Shown: piece by piece, positions 34,041 to 43,247 of the stretch | Layout of the letters: each line of letters opens with the position of its first letter | How positions within the stretch are numbered: the first letter of the stretch is position 1 | DNA from: JAPYTK01 sp964401935 | GTDB lineage: Bacteria > Myxococcota_A > Polyangia > Polyangiales > Polyangiaceae | Direction: 5' to 3' | Assembly (NCBI GenBank): GCA_964401935.1 | Contig: CAYOAL010000015.1 | Span: forward strand, 46,170 to 110,169 | DNA length: 64,000 nucleotides | The notes under the pieces: generated by a model | Database searches by the model: none | What the model was told of the DNA's origin: nothing | The model's input: only the letters and a program-made list of their open reading frames with translations | Program-made: the position numbers and the translations under genes

Positions 34041-34292
34041 GTGCGAGACCGCGTTCCACCGCTTGGGTTTCTCTCCGTCGCCTTCGTCGTCCTCATGGCT
34101 ACGGGGGTGGCTTGTGCGCAGGTGCTGGGGCTCGAGCGCGGCTCCGAGGCGACCCTCGGCAGCGGGGGTGCCACGGGCGGCGCCGGCAGCAGAGGCGGGT
34201 CGACCACCGAGCCCGAAGCACCCATTCCGCGCGAGGCCGTGCGTCGCTGCGACAACACCCGCGCGAACCCCGCGTCGCCGCTCGGCGTTTAA
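34041..34292 (+). CDS. Small secreted lipoprotein, possibly truncated
   Basis: An 83-residue frame starting at GTG. It has a signal sequence with cleavage near TGVAC, followed by AQVLGLERG and a Gly-rich stretch. The start of the mature part resembles CADVLGFEETY in the lipoprotein gene at 53457. That relative continues for more than 350 residues, whereas this frame stops after PASPLGV, so it may be a shortened family member. Confidence 0.5.
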   Translation: MRDRVPPLGFLSVAFVVLMATGVACAQVLGLERGSEATLGSGGATGGAGSRGGSTTEPEAPIPREAVRRCDNTRANPASPLGV

Positions 34293-34503
34293 GAGCGTGG
34301 CCCGATTTTCTAAGGGATCATAAGTCGCGCGCCGCGAGCGGCTCCCTCAGGATGGCCGTGGTCGGTGCTTCGCACCATCGAGCCCGCTCACCGCTCAGGA
34401 CGGCGGGGCTTGGCTCGGGGTGTTCGCGGGTTGGCGCGAGGCACGGGTGTTCAATTTGTCGGCGGAGCTCCAACCCACGCTCCCCCTGGCGAGGAGAGGT
34501 GTG

Positions 34504-35919
34504 ATGAAGCGACTGGGTTGTTGGCTCGCAGTGGTGGGCGCGTGTCTCTTGGGTTGCAGCGACGATGACGACGGCACCACGACAACCACGACGGTGGGGC
34601 CAGGGGGTGGTGGCGAGGCGGGGGCCGGCGGCGCTGGGGCCGCGGGGGGCGTGGGGGGCATGGGGGGAAACAACGGAGGCGGAGGCTCCGGCGGCGCGCC
34701 GGACACGCTCGGCGAGCTGAACGAAGCCGAGACCGCGCTCGCACGGAGCATGTCGCCGCTCCCCGCGCTCCCCGCCTCGCCCACCAACATGTACGCCGAT
34801 CACGCTGGCGCTGCCGCGCTCGGGCAGAAGTTCTTCTTCGAGGCAGACTGGTCGGGGCCGCTCGCGATCGATAGCGCCCTCGGGAACGCCGGGGAGGCGG
34901 GGAAGGTCTCCTGCCGGAGCTGCCACGACGGAGCCACGTTCGACAGCGACGACAACGTCGCGGTGGGCGCCAACTTCCACGTGCGCCACGGTCACGGCTC
35001 GGTCAACGCCGCCTTCTACGACTGGTTCACGTGGAGGGGTCGCTTCGACTCGATGTGGACCCTTCCCCGCGCGGTGTTCGAGGCGGGGCCGATCTTCGCG
35101 TCGTCGCGCCTCAGGGTGGCCCATGTGGTGTACGAGCAGTACCAGGCGGAATACGACGCGGTGTTCACCGACACGCCGCTCGACCCTCGCCTCGACCCAG
35201 ATCATGCCGACGCGGCCGACTTCCCGCCCACCGGCAAGCCGGGCGACGCGGCGTGGGACGACATGGACCCGGCCGACAAGGCGATCGTCAACAGGATCGT
35301 GGTGAACGTGGGCAAGGCCCTCGAGGCCTATCAGCGCCTCTTGGTGATGGGCGAGTCGCCCTTCGATCAGTTCGTGGCCGAGACGGGCACCCTCACGAGC
35401 GAGGAGCAGAGCGGCTTCAAGCTGTTCGTGGGGAAGGCGGGCTGCGTGGGCTGTCACGCCGGACCGCTCTTCAGCGACAACAGCTTCCGCAACCTCGGTC
35501 TCGAGCAGACGGGACCCAACGTGCCCGCGGTCGACGAAGGCCGCTTCTCGGTGATCGACGAGATCCTCGCCGACCCGTTCAACGGGGTAGGGGCCTTCAG
35601 CGACGACACCACCGCCGGCCAAGCAAAGCTCGATCTGCTCGAGGCGAAGACCGACGATCTCAAGGGGCGCTTCCGGGTGCCGACGGTGCGTAACGCAGAG
35701 CTGAGCGCGCCCTACATGCACGCGGGCCAGCTCGCCACCCTCGAGGAGCTCGTCGACTTCTACGACGCTGGCGGCGGCAACGGCGCCACCGGCGACAAGG
35801 ACGCGCTCATCGTGTCGCTCGATCTGACCGCCACAGAGAAGGCCCAGCTGATCGCGTTCCTGAAGGCCTTGACCGGGCAGACGATCCCCGCGGCGCTCAC
35901 CGTCGACACCTCCAACTGA
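34504..35919 (+). CDS. Di-heme cytochrome c peroxidase (MauG/CcpA family) lipoprotein
   Basis: A 471-residue protein. The signal peptide ends in the lipobox LLGC, then a Thr/Gly-rich linker. Two c-type heme sites are present: CRSCH near residue 137 and CVGCH near residue 315. Between and after them are conserved features of the bacterial peroxidase family such as YMHAGQLATLEELVDFY near the C-terminus. It would reduce peroxide or carry out related redox chemistry in the envelope. The ATG at 34504 follows AGGAGAGGT. It opens a region rich in envelope lipoproteins. Confidence 0.9.
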   Translation: MKRLGCWLAVVGACLLGCSDDDDGTTTTTTVGPGGGGEAGAGGAGAAGGVGGMGGNNGGGGSGGAPDTLGELNEAETALARSMSPLPALPASPTNMYADHAGAAALGQKFFFEADWSGPLAIDSALGNAGEAGKVSCRSCHDGATFDSDDNVAVGANFHVRHGHGSVNAAFYDWFTWRGRFDSMWTLPRAVFEAGPIFASSRLRVAHVVYEQYQAEYDAVFTDTPLDPRLDPDHADAADFPPTGKPGDAAWDDMDPADKAIVNRIVVNVGKALEAYQRLLVMGESPFDQFVAETGTLTSEEQSGFKLFVGKAGCVGCHAGPLFSDNSFRNLGLEQTGPNVPAVDEGRFSVIDEILADPFNGVGAFSDDTTAGQAKLDLLEAKTDDLKGRFRVPTVRNAELSAPYMHAGQLATLEELVDFYDAGGGNGATGDKDALIVSLDLTATEKAQLIAFLKALTGQTIPAALTVDTSN

Positions 35920-36023
35920 GGCATGTTCTGCTCCCGAGAGGGCACGAGCGTCGTTTTCGTGCCTTCTCGGCCAACCTCGCTTCGGAGCGAACAATCCGCG
36001 GGCCCTCGAGCGTCCAAGCCCCC

Positions 36024-36974
36024 ATGAAGAGAATCAACACTCGCAGCCCCTGGTGGATGGCTGGCCTCGCGCTGCTCGCCGTCGGATGTGTCACGGAGGT
36101 GGAGACACCCGATGGTGAGGCGACTGGCCCCGATCTCGCGCAGCAGCCAGCACCCAACGAAGGGGGCGACTCTGCCGCGACGAAGAAGAAAATCGGGCAC
36201 GGGTTCGGCCCGAGCGCCATGCTCGTGCACGCCGCGCTTCACGACCTCGAGCTCACCGACGGACAGCGCTCGAGCCTCGAAGACCTCGTCGCCGACACGT
36301 CGCCCGGCGCGGACGGGTTTGCGGCGCACAAGGAGCTGATGGCGACGCTCGCGGCCGGCCTCCGGGGCGGCGCGATCGACGACGAGGCCGTCGACACCAA
36401 GCTGGCCGCCGTGCACGAGGTGACCGGCAAGCACCACCAGAAGATGGTGGCGGCCCTCGACACGCTTCACGACACGCTCACCGCGGCGCAACGCACCGAG
36501 CTCGTCGCCATCGTGCGCGCACGGGGCAAGGCGATGGAGAAGCGCTTCGAGGAGAAGCGCCACGCCAAGGGTGACAACAAGTCCGACAACCACGAAAAGC
36601 ACGAGCGCAAACACGCGAGGTCGGCGGGCTGGTTCGCTCGCGGCCTCGACCTCAGCGACGCGCAGCGCGAGGAGCTCGCCACCGCACTCACCGACGCCGG
36701 GGTGGAGCAGCCCAATTGGGAGAAGATGAAGGAAGGGATGGCGGCGTGGAAGGCGAACATGACGGCCATGCTCGACGCGTTCCCTGCCGACGACTTCGAC
36801 GCCAAGCTCCACACCGCCGCGATCACCACGGACAAGGCCGAGAAGGGCCTGAACCACTACGTTGAGGTCGTCAAGGCGCTGTCGGTGATCCTCACCGTGG
36901 AGCAGCGCGACAAGCTCGCCGACAAACTCGAAAAGGGCCCTCACGCCGGCAAGCACGGCAAACACGGCAAGTAG
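36024..36974 (+). CDS. Spy/CpxP-like lipoprotein
   Basis: A 316-residue protein with signal peptide and lipobox AVGC near residue 22. It contains several LT-x2-Q-type motifs (LTDGQRSS, LTAAQRTEL, LTVEQRDKL) within helices, the signature of periplasmic Spy/CpxP chaperones, and a charged Lys/His-rich middle. The C-terminus ends in a GKHGKHGK repeat that may bind metal. A chaperone or metal-sensing role is inferred from the family. Confidence 0.75.
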   Translation: MKRINTRSPWWMAGLALLAVGCVTEVETPDGEATGPDLAQQPAPNEGGDSAATKKKIGHGFGPSAMLVHAALHDLELTDGQRSSLEDLVADTSPGADGFAAHKELMATLAAGLRGGAIDDEAVDTKLAAVHEVTGKHHQKMVAALDTLHDTLTAAQRTELVAIVRARGKAMEKRFEEKRHAKGDNKSDNHEKHERKHARSAGWFARGLDLSDAQREELATALTDAGVEQPNWEKMKEGMAAWKANMTAMLDAFPADDFDAKLHTAAITTDKAEKGLNHYVEVVKALSVILTVEQRDKLADKLEKGPHAGKHGKHGK

Positions 36975-37188
36975 TCGGGCGGGCCCGCGCCTCGGTCGAG
37001 CCCAGATCCAGAGCGCCGGGGCGCGACCTGACGCAGGAGGTCACCCGTCGGCACGTTGTGGCACACGGCCCCCGGCGCAACGTGCCGTTTCCATGAGGCT
37101 TCGGCACGGCACACATTCTGCTTCGTCGTCGCTTCGGATGGGATCGTGTCTTGCACCCGCGAGGGGCCGCAAGCGCGTGGCTGCATGA

Positions 37189-38217
37189 ATGGTCGTTGCC
37201 TGGTATCCTGGAGACGTGGTGCTTCCTTTGCCTACACGGGCGGTGGCCCTCGTGTGTCTGCTCTGCGCCTGCAACGGCGAAGAGACGGATCCCACCGGTG
37301 TGGGCGGGGCGGCGAGCTGGGAGGTGGTGCATGAAGACCTCGACGGAGCGCTCCTCTCGGTGTGGGGAACCGACACCGACGACATCTGGACGGTAGGCGG
37401 CGACGCGCGCGACGGGACCGGACCGCTGGTGCTCCACTACGACGGCGCCTCGTGGGAACGCATGGAGACCGGGCAGACCGACGGAGATCTCTGGTGGGTG
37501 TTCGGCTTCGAGGGTGGACCGGTGTTCATGGGCGGCGCTGGCGGCGTGATCCTCCGCTACGAAGGTGACACGTTCACGGTGATGGACACGCCAGGCACCG
37601 ACACCGTCTTCGGGATCTGGGGGGCGTCGCCGAGCGACATGTGGGCGGTGGGGGGTCTGTTCGATCAGAGCGGCTTTGCCTGGCGGCTCTCTGGGGACAC
37701 CTGGGAGGCCGAGCCGACGTTGCCTGCCGCGGTGGTGACGGACGCCGCGATCTGGAAAGTGTTCGGCCGCGACAGCGACGACGTGTGGCTCGTGGGGAGC
37801 GACGGGGTGTCGTTCTCGTGGGACGGCGCGACGCTGACGCAGGGCGACACCGGTGTGGGCTCGTCGCTCTTCACCGTGCACGCCAACGACGCGCGCTTCG
37901 TGGCGGTGGGAGGGCTCGCCACCGGCGTGATCGTGGAAAACGATGGCAGCGGTTGGGCCGCGCCAGCCGGCGCGATGCCCGCCTACGGGGTGACCGGGGT
38001 GGTGCTCGACGCCGGGGACGGCGGGGTGGCGGTGGGACAGTATGGCTCGATCTACGAGCGCAGCGCGGCGGGCTGGGACGAGGTGGACATCGAGGAGCTC
38101 TCGATCCAGCGCGACTTCCACGCCGTATGGCAAGATCCCGCGGGCGGCGTGTGGGCCGTGGGCGGGCAGACCGCGAGCTTCCCCCTCACCGAGGGGCTGA
38201 TGATTCACCGGGAGTGA
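37189..38217 (+). CDS. Beta-propeller-like lipoprotein
   Basis: A 342-residue protein with signal peptide and lipobox LLCAC. The mature part repeats a motif of the form SVWGTDTDDIWTVGG, GIWGASPSDMWAVGG, KVFGRDSDDVWLVGS, AVWQDPAGGVWAVGG; four or more units are spaced by about 45-60 residues, as in propeller-type domains common in myxobacteria. A GTG at 37213 would give a more usual, shorter signal peptide. It is followed by a 63-base gap and the NHL operon, with the same orientation. Confidence 0.75.
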   Translation: MVVAWYPGDVVLPLPTRAVALVCLLCACNGEETDPTGVGGAASWEVVHEDLDGALLSVWGTDTDDIWTVGGDARDGTGPLVLHYDGASWERMETGQTDGDLWWVFGFEGGPVFMGGAGGVILRYEGDTFTVMDTPGTDTVFGIWGASPSDMWAVGGLFDQSGFAWRLSGDTWEAEPTLPAAVVTDAAIWKVFGRDSDDVWLVGSDGVSFSWDGATLTQGDTGVGSSLFTVHANDARFVAVGGLATGVIVENDGSGWAAPAGAMPAYGVTGVVLDAGDGGVAVGQYGSIYERSAAGWDEVDIEELSIQRDFHAVWQDPAGGVWAVGGQTASFPLTEGLMIHRE

Positions 38218-38280
38218 CAGCGCTCGCGGCGAGTGGCACCGTAAGGAATCCTTCGAGCAACAAGCGAAAGAACAGGGACG

Positions 38281-39480
38281 ATGAAGTTGAACAGCATGAG
38301 GCGCTGCGCCTCGATTGTGGGGTTGGGGCTTCTGGCCGTGGGGAGCGCGGGCTGCACGGAGGAAGACCCGCCGGTCGAGGCGCGGATCGATCCGTGTCTC
38401 GGCCAGACTCCGGGCACCGCCTGCACCTGGCTCGGGATCAAGGGGGAGACGGGCTTCAACGGCGACGGCCACGCGCGCTGGGACACGCAGGTGAACCAGG
38501 TGCAAGACCTGTTGTTCATGCCCGACGGCACCGCGTGGTTCAGCGACTTCAACAACTTCTTGATCCGGCGGATGCTCCCCGACGAGACGGTCGAGACGAT
38601 GGTGGGCTGGGTGGACCCGATCTTCCCGGGCGACGGTCCGCTCGGTGGTGTGCCCCCGAGCGGCGCCGACGGGCTCGACTGGCAGCTCAACCACGCCACC
38701 AACCTCATCGAGGGCACCGACGGCTCGGTGATCGTGGTCGGATGGCACAACCACAAGCTCCTCACCGTGGATCCCGACTCGGGCTGGGTGAAGGTGGTGT
38801 GCGGCGCCGGCGCCGGCTTCGCGGGCGACGGGGGTCCGGCGAGCGCGGCGCTGTTCAAGCAGCCGAACGACGCCACCATGGATGAGGACGGCAACATCTA
38901 CGTGGTCGATCAGCAGAACTGGCGCGTGCGGCGCATCGACACCGACGACATGATCAGCACCATCGCCGGCGTCGGCACCCAAGGCGACAGCGGCGACGGC
39001 GGCGAAGCCCTGGCCGCCGAGTTCTCCTGGGCCGCCGGGAGCAACCCCAACCCGAGCGGCGGCATCGTGTACCACGACGGCAAGCTCTACCTGTCCGACA
39101 CCGAGGCGAACCGCATCCGCGTGATCGATCTCGCCGCCGGCACCATCGAGGCGCTCGCCGGCACCGGAGCGAAGGGCTTCGGCGGCGACGGCGGCCCCGC
39201 CCTGAGCGCGAAGCTGTCCGGCCCGCGCGATCTCGAGATCGGCCCCGACGGCGATCTCTACGTGGCCGACACCGACAACGGCGCGGTGCGCGCCATCAAC
39301 CTCTCCACGGGCGAAATTCGTACGGTGGTGGGCACCGGCGAGCTCGGAATGAACGAAGAGGAGCTCCTGCCTCCTACCGAGACCCAGCTCCGTCGCCCGT
39401 TCGGCATCGCGTTCGATCCCGACGGCAACTTGTACGTGATGGACTCGCTCAACGAGCGGATCGTGAAGGTGATGCGATGA
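38281..39480 (+). CDS. NHL-repeat lipoprotein 1
   Basis: A 399-residue protein with signal peptide and lipobox SAGC. It has NHL-type units such as DEDGNIYVVDQQNWRVRRID and GPDGDLYVADTDNGAVRAI, preceded by GDGGPA motifs, forming a predicted six-bladed propeller. It is likely anchored in the outer or inner membrane facing outward. Its stop overlaps the next ATG by four bases. It is the first of three NHL lipoproteins in one operon. Confidence 0.85.
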   Translation: MKLNSMRRCASIVGLGLLAVGSAGCTEEDPPVEARIDPCLGQTPGTACTWLGIKGETGFNGDGHARWDTQVNQVQDLLFMPDGTAWFSDFNNFLIRRMLPDETVETMVGWVDPIFPGDGPLGGVPPSGADGLDWQLNHATNLIEGTDGSVIVVGWHNHKLLTVDPDSGWVKVVCGAGAGFAGDGGPASAALFKQPNDATMDEDGNIYVVDQQNWRVRRIDTDDMISTIAGVGTQGDSGDGGEALAAEFSWAAGSNPNPSGGIVYHDGKLYLSDTEANRIRVIDLAAGTIEALAGTGAKGFGGDGGPALSAKLSGPRDLEIGPDGDLYVADTDNGAVRAINLSTGEIRTVVGTGELGMNEEELLPPTETQLRRPFGIAFDPDGNLYVMDSLNERIVKVMR

Positions 39481-40769
39481 AACGAGCAGCTATCCTCCTT
39501 GCCCTCCTCCTCCCCACCGCCTGCAGCGAGGACGACCCGCCGCCCCCCCCGTGCGATCAGAGCGTCCCCGGTCGGCTCTGCACCGTCGCGGGCAACGGGC
39601 AGAACGGCTACGACCTCGAGGCGGAGACCGAGGCGCTCCCCGCCCTCGAGGCCAGGCTGTCGCTGCCGCAGGACACGCTCACCGCCCCCGACGGCTCGAT
39701 CTACGTGCTCGACTGGAACAACCACCGCATCCGGCGCGTGGCGGACGGCAAGATCGAGTGGCTCGCGGGGCGCGGCGAGCTCGGCGGCGACATCGACGAT
39801 CCAGCGAACGGCGACTTCAACCACCCCACCAACATCATCTTCGACGAGAGCGGAGAGAACCTGATCATCGCCGCTTGGCACAACAGCAAGATCCGCACGC
39901 TGTCGATCGACACCGGCGAGATCGTCGACACCTGCGGCGACGGCAAGCGCGCCTACTTCGGCGACGGAGGGCCCGCGCTCACCTCCTCGCTCGATCTGCC
40001 GGCGAGCCTCGCCCTCGATCGGGACGGCGGCTTGATCATCATGGATCAAGCCAACCAGGTGCTGCGCAAGGTAGACGCGGCAGGAGACATCCACCTCCTC
40101 GCCGGCCAGTGTGTCATCGACGCGCCGGCCCCCTCGGGCCCAGGGGCGTGCGAAGACGGCGTGGAGCCGGTGGCGTGCCCCGACGGACCGAACGGACCGA
40201 GCGGCAAGCTCGTTTGCGGCGACCCAGCGATGTGGTGCAGCCGGCCGTGCACGCCGGGATACTCGGGCGACGAGATCCCCGCCAGCGAGCTGCGGATGGC
40301 GCAGCCCTTCGGCCAGTCGGCCACCCCCGCCGGGCGCATCGTGGTGGACAACGACGGCAACATCTACTTCGCCGACACCGCCAACCACCTCATCCGCATG
40401 ATCGACACCGACGGGATCGTGCACCGGATCGCGGGCCAGCCCCCCGAGGACGGCGTGAAGCAGGCGGGCTACGACGGCGACGGCGGGCCGGCGGTGGACG
40501 CGCTCATCAACTACCCGGTGGATCTCGCGCTCGGCGACGACGGCACGCTGTTCTTCACCGACGTGTACAACCACTGCGTGCGCAAGATCGATCCCGACGG
40601 GATCATCGCCACCGTCGCGGGCCAATGTGGCGAGCGCGGCACCGGTGAAGACGGCCTGCCGGCTACCCAGACCCTGCTCAAGCTCCCCTATGGCATCGAG
40701 TTCGTGAGTGGGCGGTTGCAGATCGCAGACACCGGCAACAACATCATCCGCACGCTGCTCCTGCCGTGA
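39477..40769 (+). CDS. NHL-repeat lipoprotein 2
   Basis: A 430-residue protein with a short signal peptide and lipobox PTAC. NHL units include APDGSIYVLDWNNHRIRRV, DNDGNIYFADTANHLIRMID and GDDGTLFFTDVYNHCVRKID. An inserted Cys-rich loop (about residues 220-265) may be disulfide-bonded. It overlaps its neighbours by four bases on both sides, indicating coupled translation. Function is not known; propellers usually bind partners or ligands. Confidence 0.85.
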   Translation: MKRAAILLALLLPTACSEDDPPPPPCDQSVPGRLCTVAGNGQNGYDLEAETEALPALEARLSLPQDTLTAPDGSIYVLDWNNHRIRRVADGKIEWLAGRGELGGDIDDPANGDFNHPTNIIFDESGENLIIAAWHNSKIRTLSIDTGEIVDTCGDGKRAYFGDGGPALTSSLDLPASLALDRDGGLIIMDQANQVLRKVDAAGDIHLLAGQCVIDAPAPSGPGACEDGVEPVACPDGPNGPSGKLVCGDPAMWCSRPCTPGYSGDEIPASELRMAQPFGQSATPAGRIVVDNDGNIYFADTANHLIRMIDTDGIVHRIAGQPPEDGVKQAGYDGDGGPAVDALINYPVDLALGDDGTLFFTDVYNHCVRKIDPDGIIATVAGQCGERGTGEDGLPATQTLLKLPYGIEFVSGRLQIADTGNNIIRTLLLP

Positions 40770-41248
40770 CACCGTCGAGCCGCAGCCTCGCCGCCGTCGC
40801 GCTCGTGCTCGTCGTCTCCTGCGCAGACGACGAGACCACGAGCGCGCCGGGGCCGGAGCCGCTCTTCCCCGCTGACTACGCCGCCTCTTACAGCGAGGTG
40901 CGCGACTGCCGTCAGAGCGGGGATCACGATCTGAACATCATCCGCATCCTGACCGCGCCCGACGCGCTCGCGCCCTATCGCGATCGGGCCGAGCCCTTCC
41001 CCGAAGGTGCGGTGGTGTTGAAGGAAGAGTACGACTTCGGCGACACCTCGTGCTCCGGACCCATCAAGCAATGGACCGTGATGGTGCGCCTCGCCGACGG
41101 TGCGGCCCCCACGACGCTCGACTGGAAGTGGCAGCGCGTGGACGCCGAGCGCAACGTGGCCGCCGAGGACGAGCCCCGCTGCTACGGCTGCCACACGGGG
41201 TGCACGCCCGACAACGAAGGCTATGATCACACGTGCGCGGTGCCTTGA
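40766..41248 (+). CDS. Cytochrome P460-like heme lipoprotein
   Basis: A 160-residue protein with signal peptide and lipobox VVSC. It carries the P460-like pattern PFPEGAVVLKEEYD, DWKWQRV and a c-type heme site CYGCHTGC near residue 145. In ammonia oxidisers, P460 oxidises hydroxylamine; most wider family members have unknown substrates. The start overlaps the second NHL gene by four bases. It is the only redox protein in the NHL operon, and a di-heme peroxidase is encoded about 5 kb upstream. Confidence 0.8.
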   Translation: MTPSSRSLAAVALVLVVSCADDETTSAPGPEPLFPADYAASYSEVRDCRQSGDHDLNIIRILTAPDALAPYRDRAEPFPEGAVVLKEEYDFGDTSCSGPIKQWTVMVRLADGAAPTTLDWKWQRVDAERNVAAEDEPRCYGCHTGCTPDNEGYDHTCAVP

Positions 41249-41250
41249 TC

Positions 41251-42363
41251 ATGCGGCGAGCCTCTCGGTGGATGGGTGTCTGTGGGCTCGCTCTGCTCGG
41301 GGCGAGCGGCTGCACCGAGCCAGCGGCCGTGCCCTGCGAAGGCGAGGGGGTGATCTGCCACGTGGCGGGCACTCCCGGGGTGGCCGACTTCAACGGCGAC
41401 GGCCGGCCCGCCGGTGAGACCGCGCTCAATCTGCCGAGCGCCGCCCGCCGTGGGCCCGACGGCCTCCTCTACGTGATGGACTTCAACAACATGCGCCTCC
41501 GCTGTCGCGTGGACGCGGGCGTGGTCGACACCATCGCGGGCAGCGGGGTGCACGCCTTCGCGTTTCACAACCGACCGGCGCTCGAGTCGCCCCTGGAGAA
41601 CCCGATCGATTTCTCTTTCCTGCCCGATGGTCGCATCGTGCTCGTGTCGCTCCACGATCCGCGCGTGCTCATGCTCGATCCCGATGGCACGCTGCGCCTC
41701 TTGGCCGGGACCGGCGACGTGGGCAACGGCGGCGACGAGCGCCCCGCCGACGGCGCTCAGTTCAACGAGCTCGCGGCGGTGGTCGTGGGCGCCGACGGCA
41801 GCATCTTCGTGAGCGATCAGCTCGAGAACCGCGTGCGCGTGATCCGCCCCGACGGCAACGTGTATGCGTTCGCGGGCACCGGCGAGGAGGGCGACGCCGG
41901 CGACGGCGGACCCGCGACCGACGCGCGACTGTTCCATCCCGAGGGCCTCGCCCTCGACGCGCAGGGCAACCTGTTCATCGCCGACACCTACAACCATCGC
42001 GTTCGCCGTGTGGACGCGACCACCGGCCTGATCACCACCGTGGCCGGCACCGGCGCCGAGGGGCTCGACGGCGACGGTGGCCCCGCGACCGGCGCCGAGC
42101 TCCGCTTCCCACGCGGCGTGAGCGTCGACCCCGACGGTCGCCTCTACATCGCCGACACGATGAACCACCGCGTTCGACGCGTCGAGCGCGACGGCACGAT
42201 CGTCACCGTCGCCGGCAGCACCCGCGGTCACGGCGGCGACGGTGCCCTCGCCACCGCGGCAGAGCTCGCGGGGCCGGCCTACCTCGAGGCCACCGGCGAT
42301 GCCCTCTACATCGCCGATCAACACAATCAGGCGGTGCGCGTCGTGCTGCTCGCCGCGCCCTGA
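41251..42363 (+). CDS. NHL-repeat lipoprotein 3
   Basis: A 370-residue protein starting two bases after the P460-like stop; lipobox GASGC. NHL units are clear: DAQGNLFIADTYNHRVRRVD and DPDGRLYIADTMNHRVRRVE, each with a GDGGPAT lead. It closes the operon, and a hairpin follows the stop. Its repeats are the most regular of the three. Confidence 0.85.
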   Translation: MRRASRWMGVCGLALLGASGCTEPAAVPCEGEGVICHVAGTPGVADFNGDGRPAGETALNLPSAARRGPDGLLYVMDFNNMRLRCRVDAGVVDTIAGSGVHAFAFHNRPALESPLENPIDFSFLPDGRIVLVSLHDPRVLMLDPDGTLRLLAGTGDVGNGGDERPADGAQFNELAAVVVGADGSIFVSDQLENRVRVIRPDGNVYAFAGTGEEGDAGDGGPATDARLFHPEGLALDAQGNLFIADTYNHRVRRVDATTGLITTVAGTGAEGLDGDGGPATGAELRFPRGVSVDPDGRLYIADTMNHRVRRVERDGTIVTVAGSTRGHGGDGALATAAELAGPAYLEATGDALYIADQHNQAVRVVLLAAP

Positions 42364-42367
42364 GCGC

Positions 42368-42389
42368 GGAGCTCTGGCCCGAGAGCTCC
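42368..42389 (+). terminator. Hairpin after the NHL/P460 operon
   Basis: A perfect 8-bp stem GGAGCTCT-GGCCCG-AGAGCTCC starts five bases after the last stop. There is no T tract, so it would be a weak intrinsic terminator or an RNA end-stabilising stem. Confidence 0.45.
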
Positions 42390-42562
42390 CGAGGATGTCG
42401 ATGTGCAGCTCAACCGGTCCGACCGCGTCGCCGAGGGGGGCCGGGCGAAACCTCGTCCTCTCTCCACCGCGTGAGGACAACCTCGAACCTCGACGCTCGT
42501 GGGCGCAACCCGTGAGGCACGCGCGCTGCGAGCAGCCCGACGTTTTGTCGTAGGATGCGCCG

Positions 42563-43225
42563 ATGACCGTACCCGCGCGCGCTTGGGTCACCGGCTTCGG
42601 CTCGGTGATCGTGCCCCTCGTGCCCTTCGAGGTGGTTCGGCGCGTTGACGACGTGCGGATCATGGTCGCCCACCATGGCGGGAGCGGCGTGCGCTCGATC
42701 CTGATCGCGCCCGATCCATCGGGCGGTCCGACGCAGATGGCGCTCGGTCGCGACACGACGAGCCTCGGCGAGGTGGTGGCGTTTGCCGAGGAGGCGCCCT
42801 TCGAGCCGCGGTGGCGCCTCGTCACCCGCGACTACTCCGCCGCGTGGCCGGCGGGGTCTACCGTGTGGTCCACGCCAAACGAGGTAGACTGGGCGTTCGA
42901 GATCACCGCCCGCGGGGAGCAAGGCGACGAGGTGGTGTACGTGCAGGGCCCGTGGCCAGCCCACACCGCACCCACGCTCGAAGCTCTCATCGGCGCCGGC
43001 ATGTCGCCCGGACAGAGGGGTCCGCTCGCCAGCCCTGCCGGCCAGGGGTCGTGGCTCGATCTCCACTACAACCATCAGGGCGCGCGCTGGGTGCAGCGCC
43101 GCCTGCTCGTCCCGCTCGCGCAGAACACCGTGGCCCTCGTCACCGCCCAGGCCCTCGCCACCGGCGTCGGCGGCGCCCTCGCCGCCGCGTCCGAGCTCGC
43201 CACCACGCTCGCGCTCCGCTCGTGA
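42563..43225 (+). CDS. Hypothetical protein, 220 residues
   Basis: A protein without signal peptide. It has a beta-rich N-terminal part (GFGSVIVPLVPFEVVRRV, VRIMVAHHGGSGVRSILI) and a C-terminal helical, Ala-rich tail that could be membrane-associated (TVALVTAQALATGVGGALAAASELATTLAL). I do not recognise a family. It is convergent with the amidotransferase gene. Confidence 0.6.
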   Translation: MTVPARAWVTGFGSVIVPLVPFEVVRRVDDVRIMVAHHGGSGVRSILIAPDPSGGPTQMALGRDTTSLGEVVAFAEEAPFEPRWRLVTRDYSAAWPAGSTVWSTPNEVDWAFEITARGEQGDEVVYVQGPWPAHTAPTLEALIGAGMSPGQRGPLASPAGQGSWLDLHYNHQGARWVQRRLLVPLAQNTVALVTAQALATGVGGALAAASELATTLALRS

Positions 43226-43247
43226 GTCGAGCGCCGCTCGCGCCCCG

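Noticed and set aside
32126..34258. Long minus-strand frame opposite the SulP gene
   Set aside because: The translation is His/Asp/Glu-rich and mirrors the opposite strand; SulP motifs are clear on the plus strand.
36892..39075. Long minus-strand frame opposite the propeller and NHL genes
   Set aside because: Antisense to repeats with strong protein motifs; no motif of its own.
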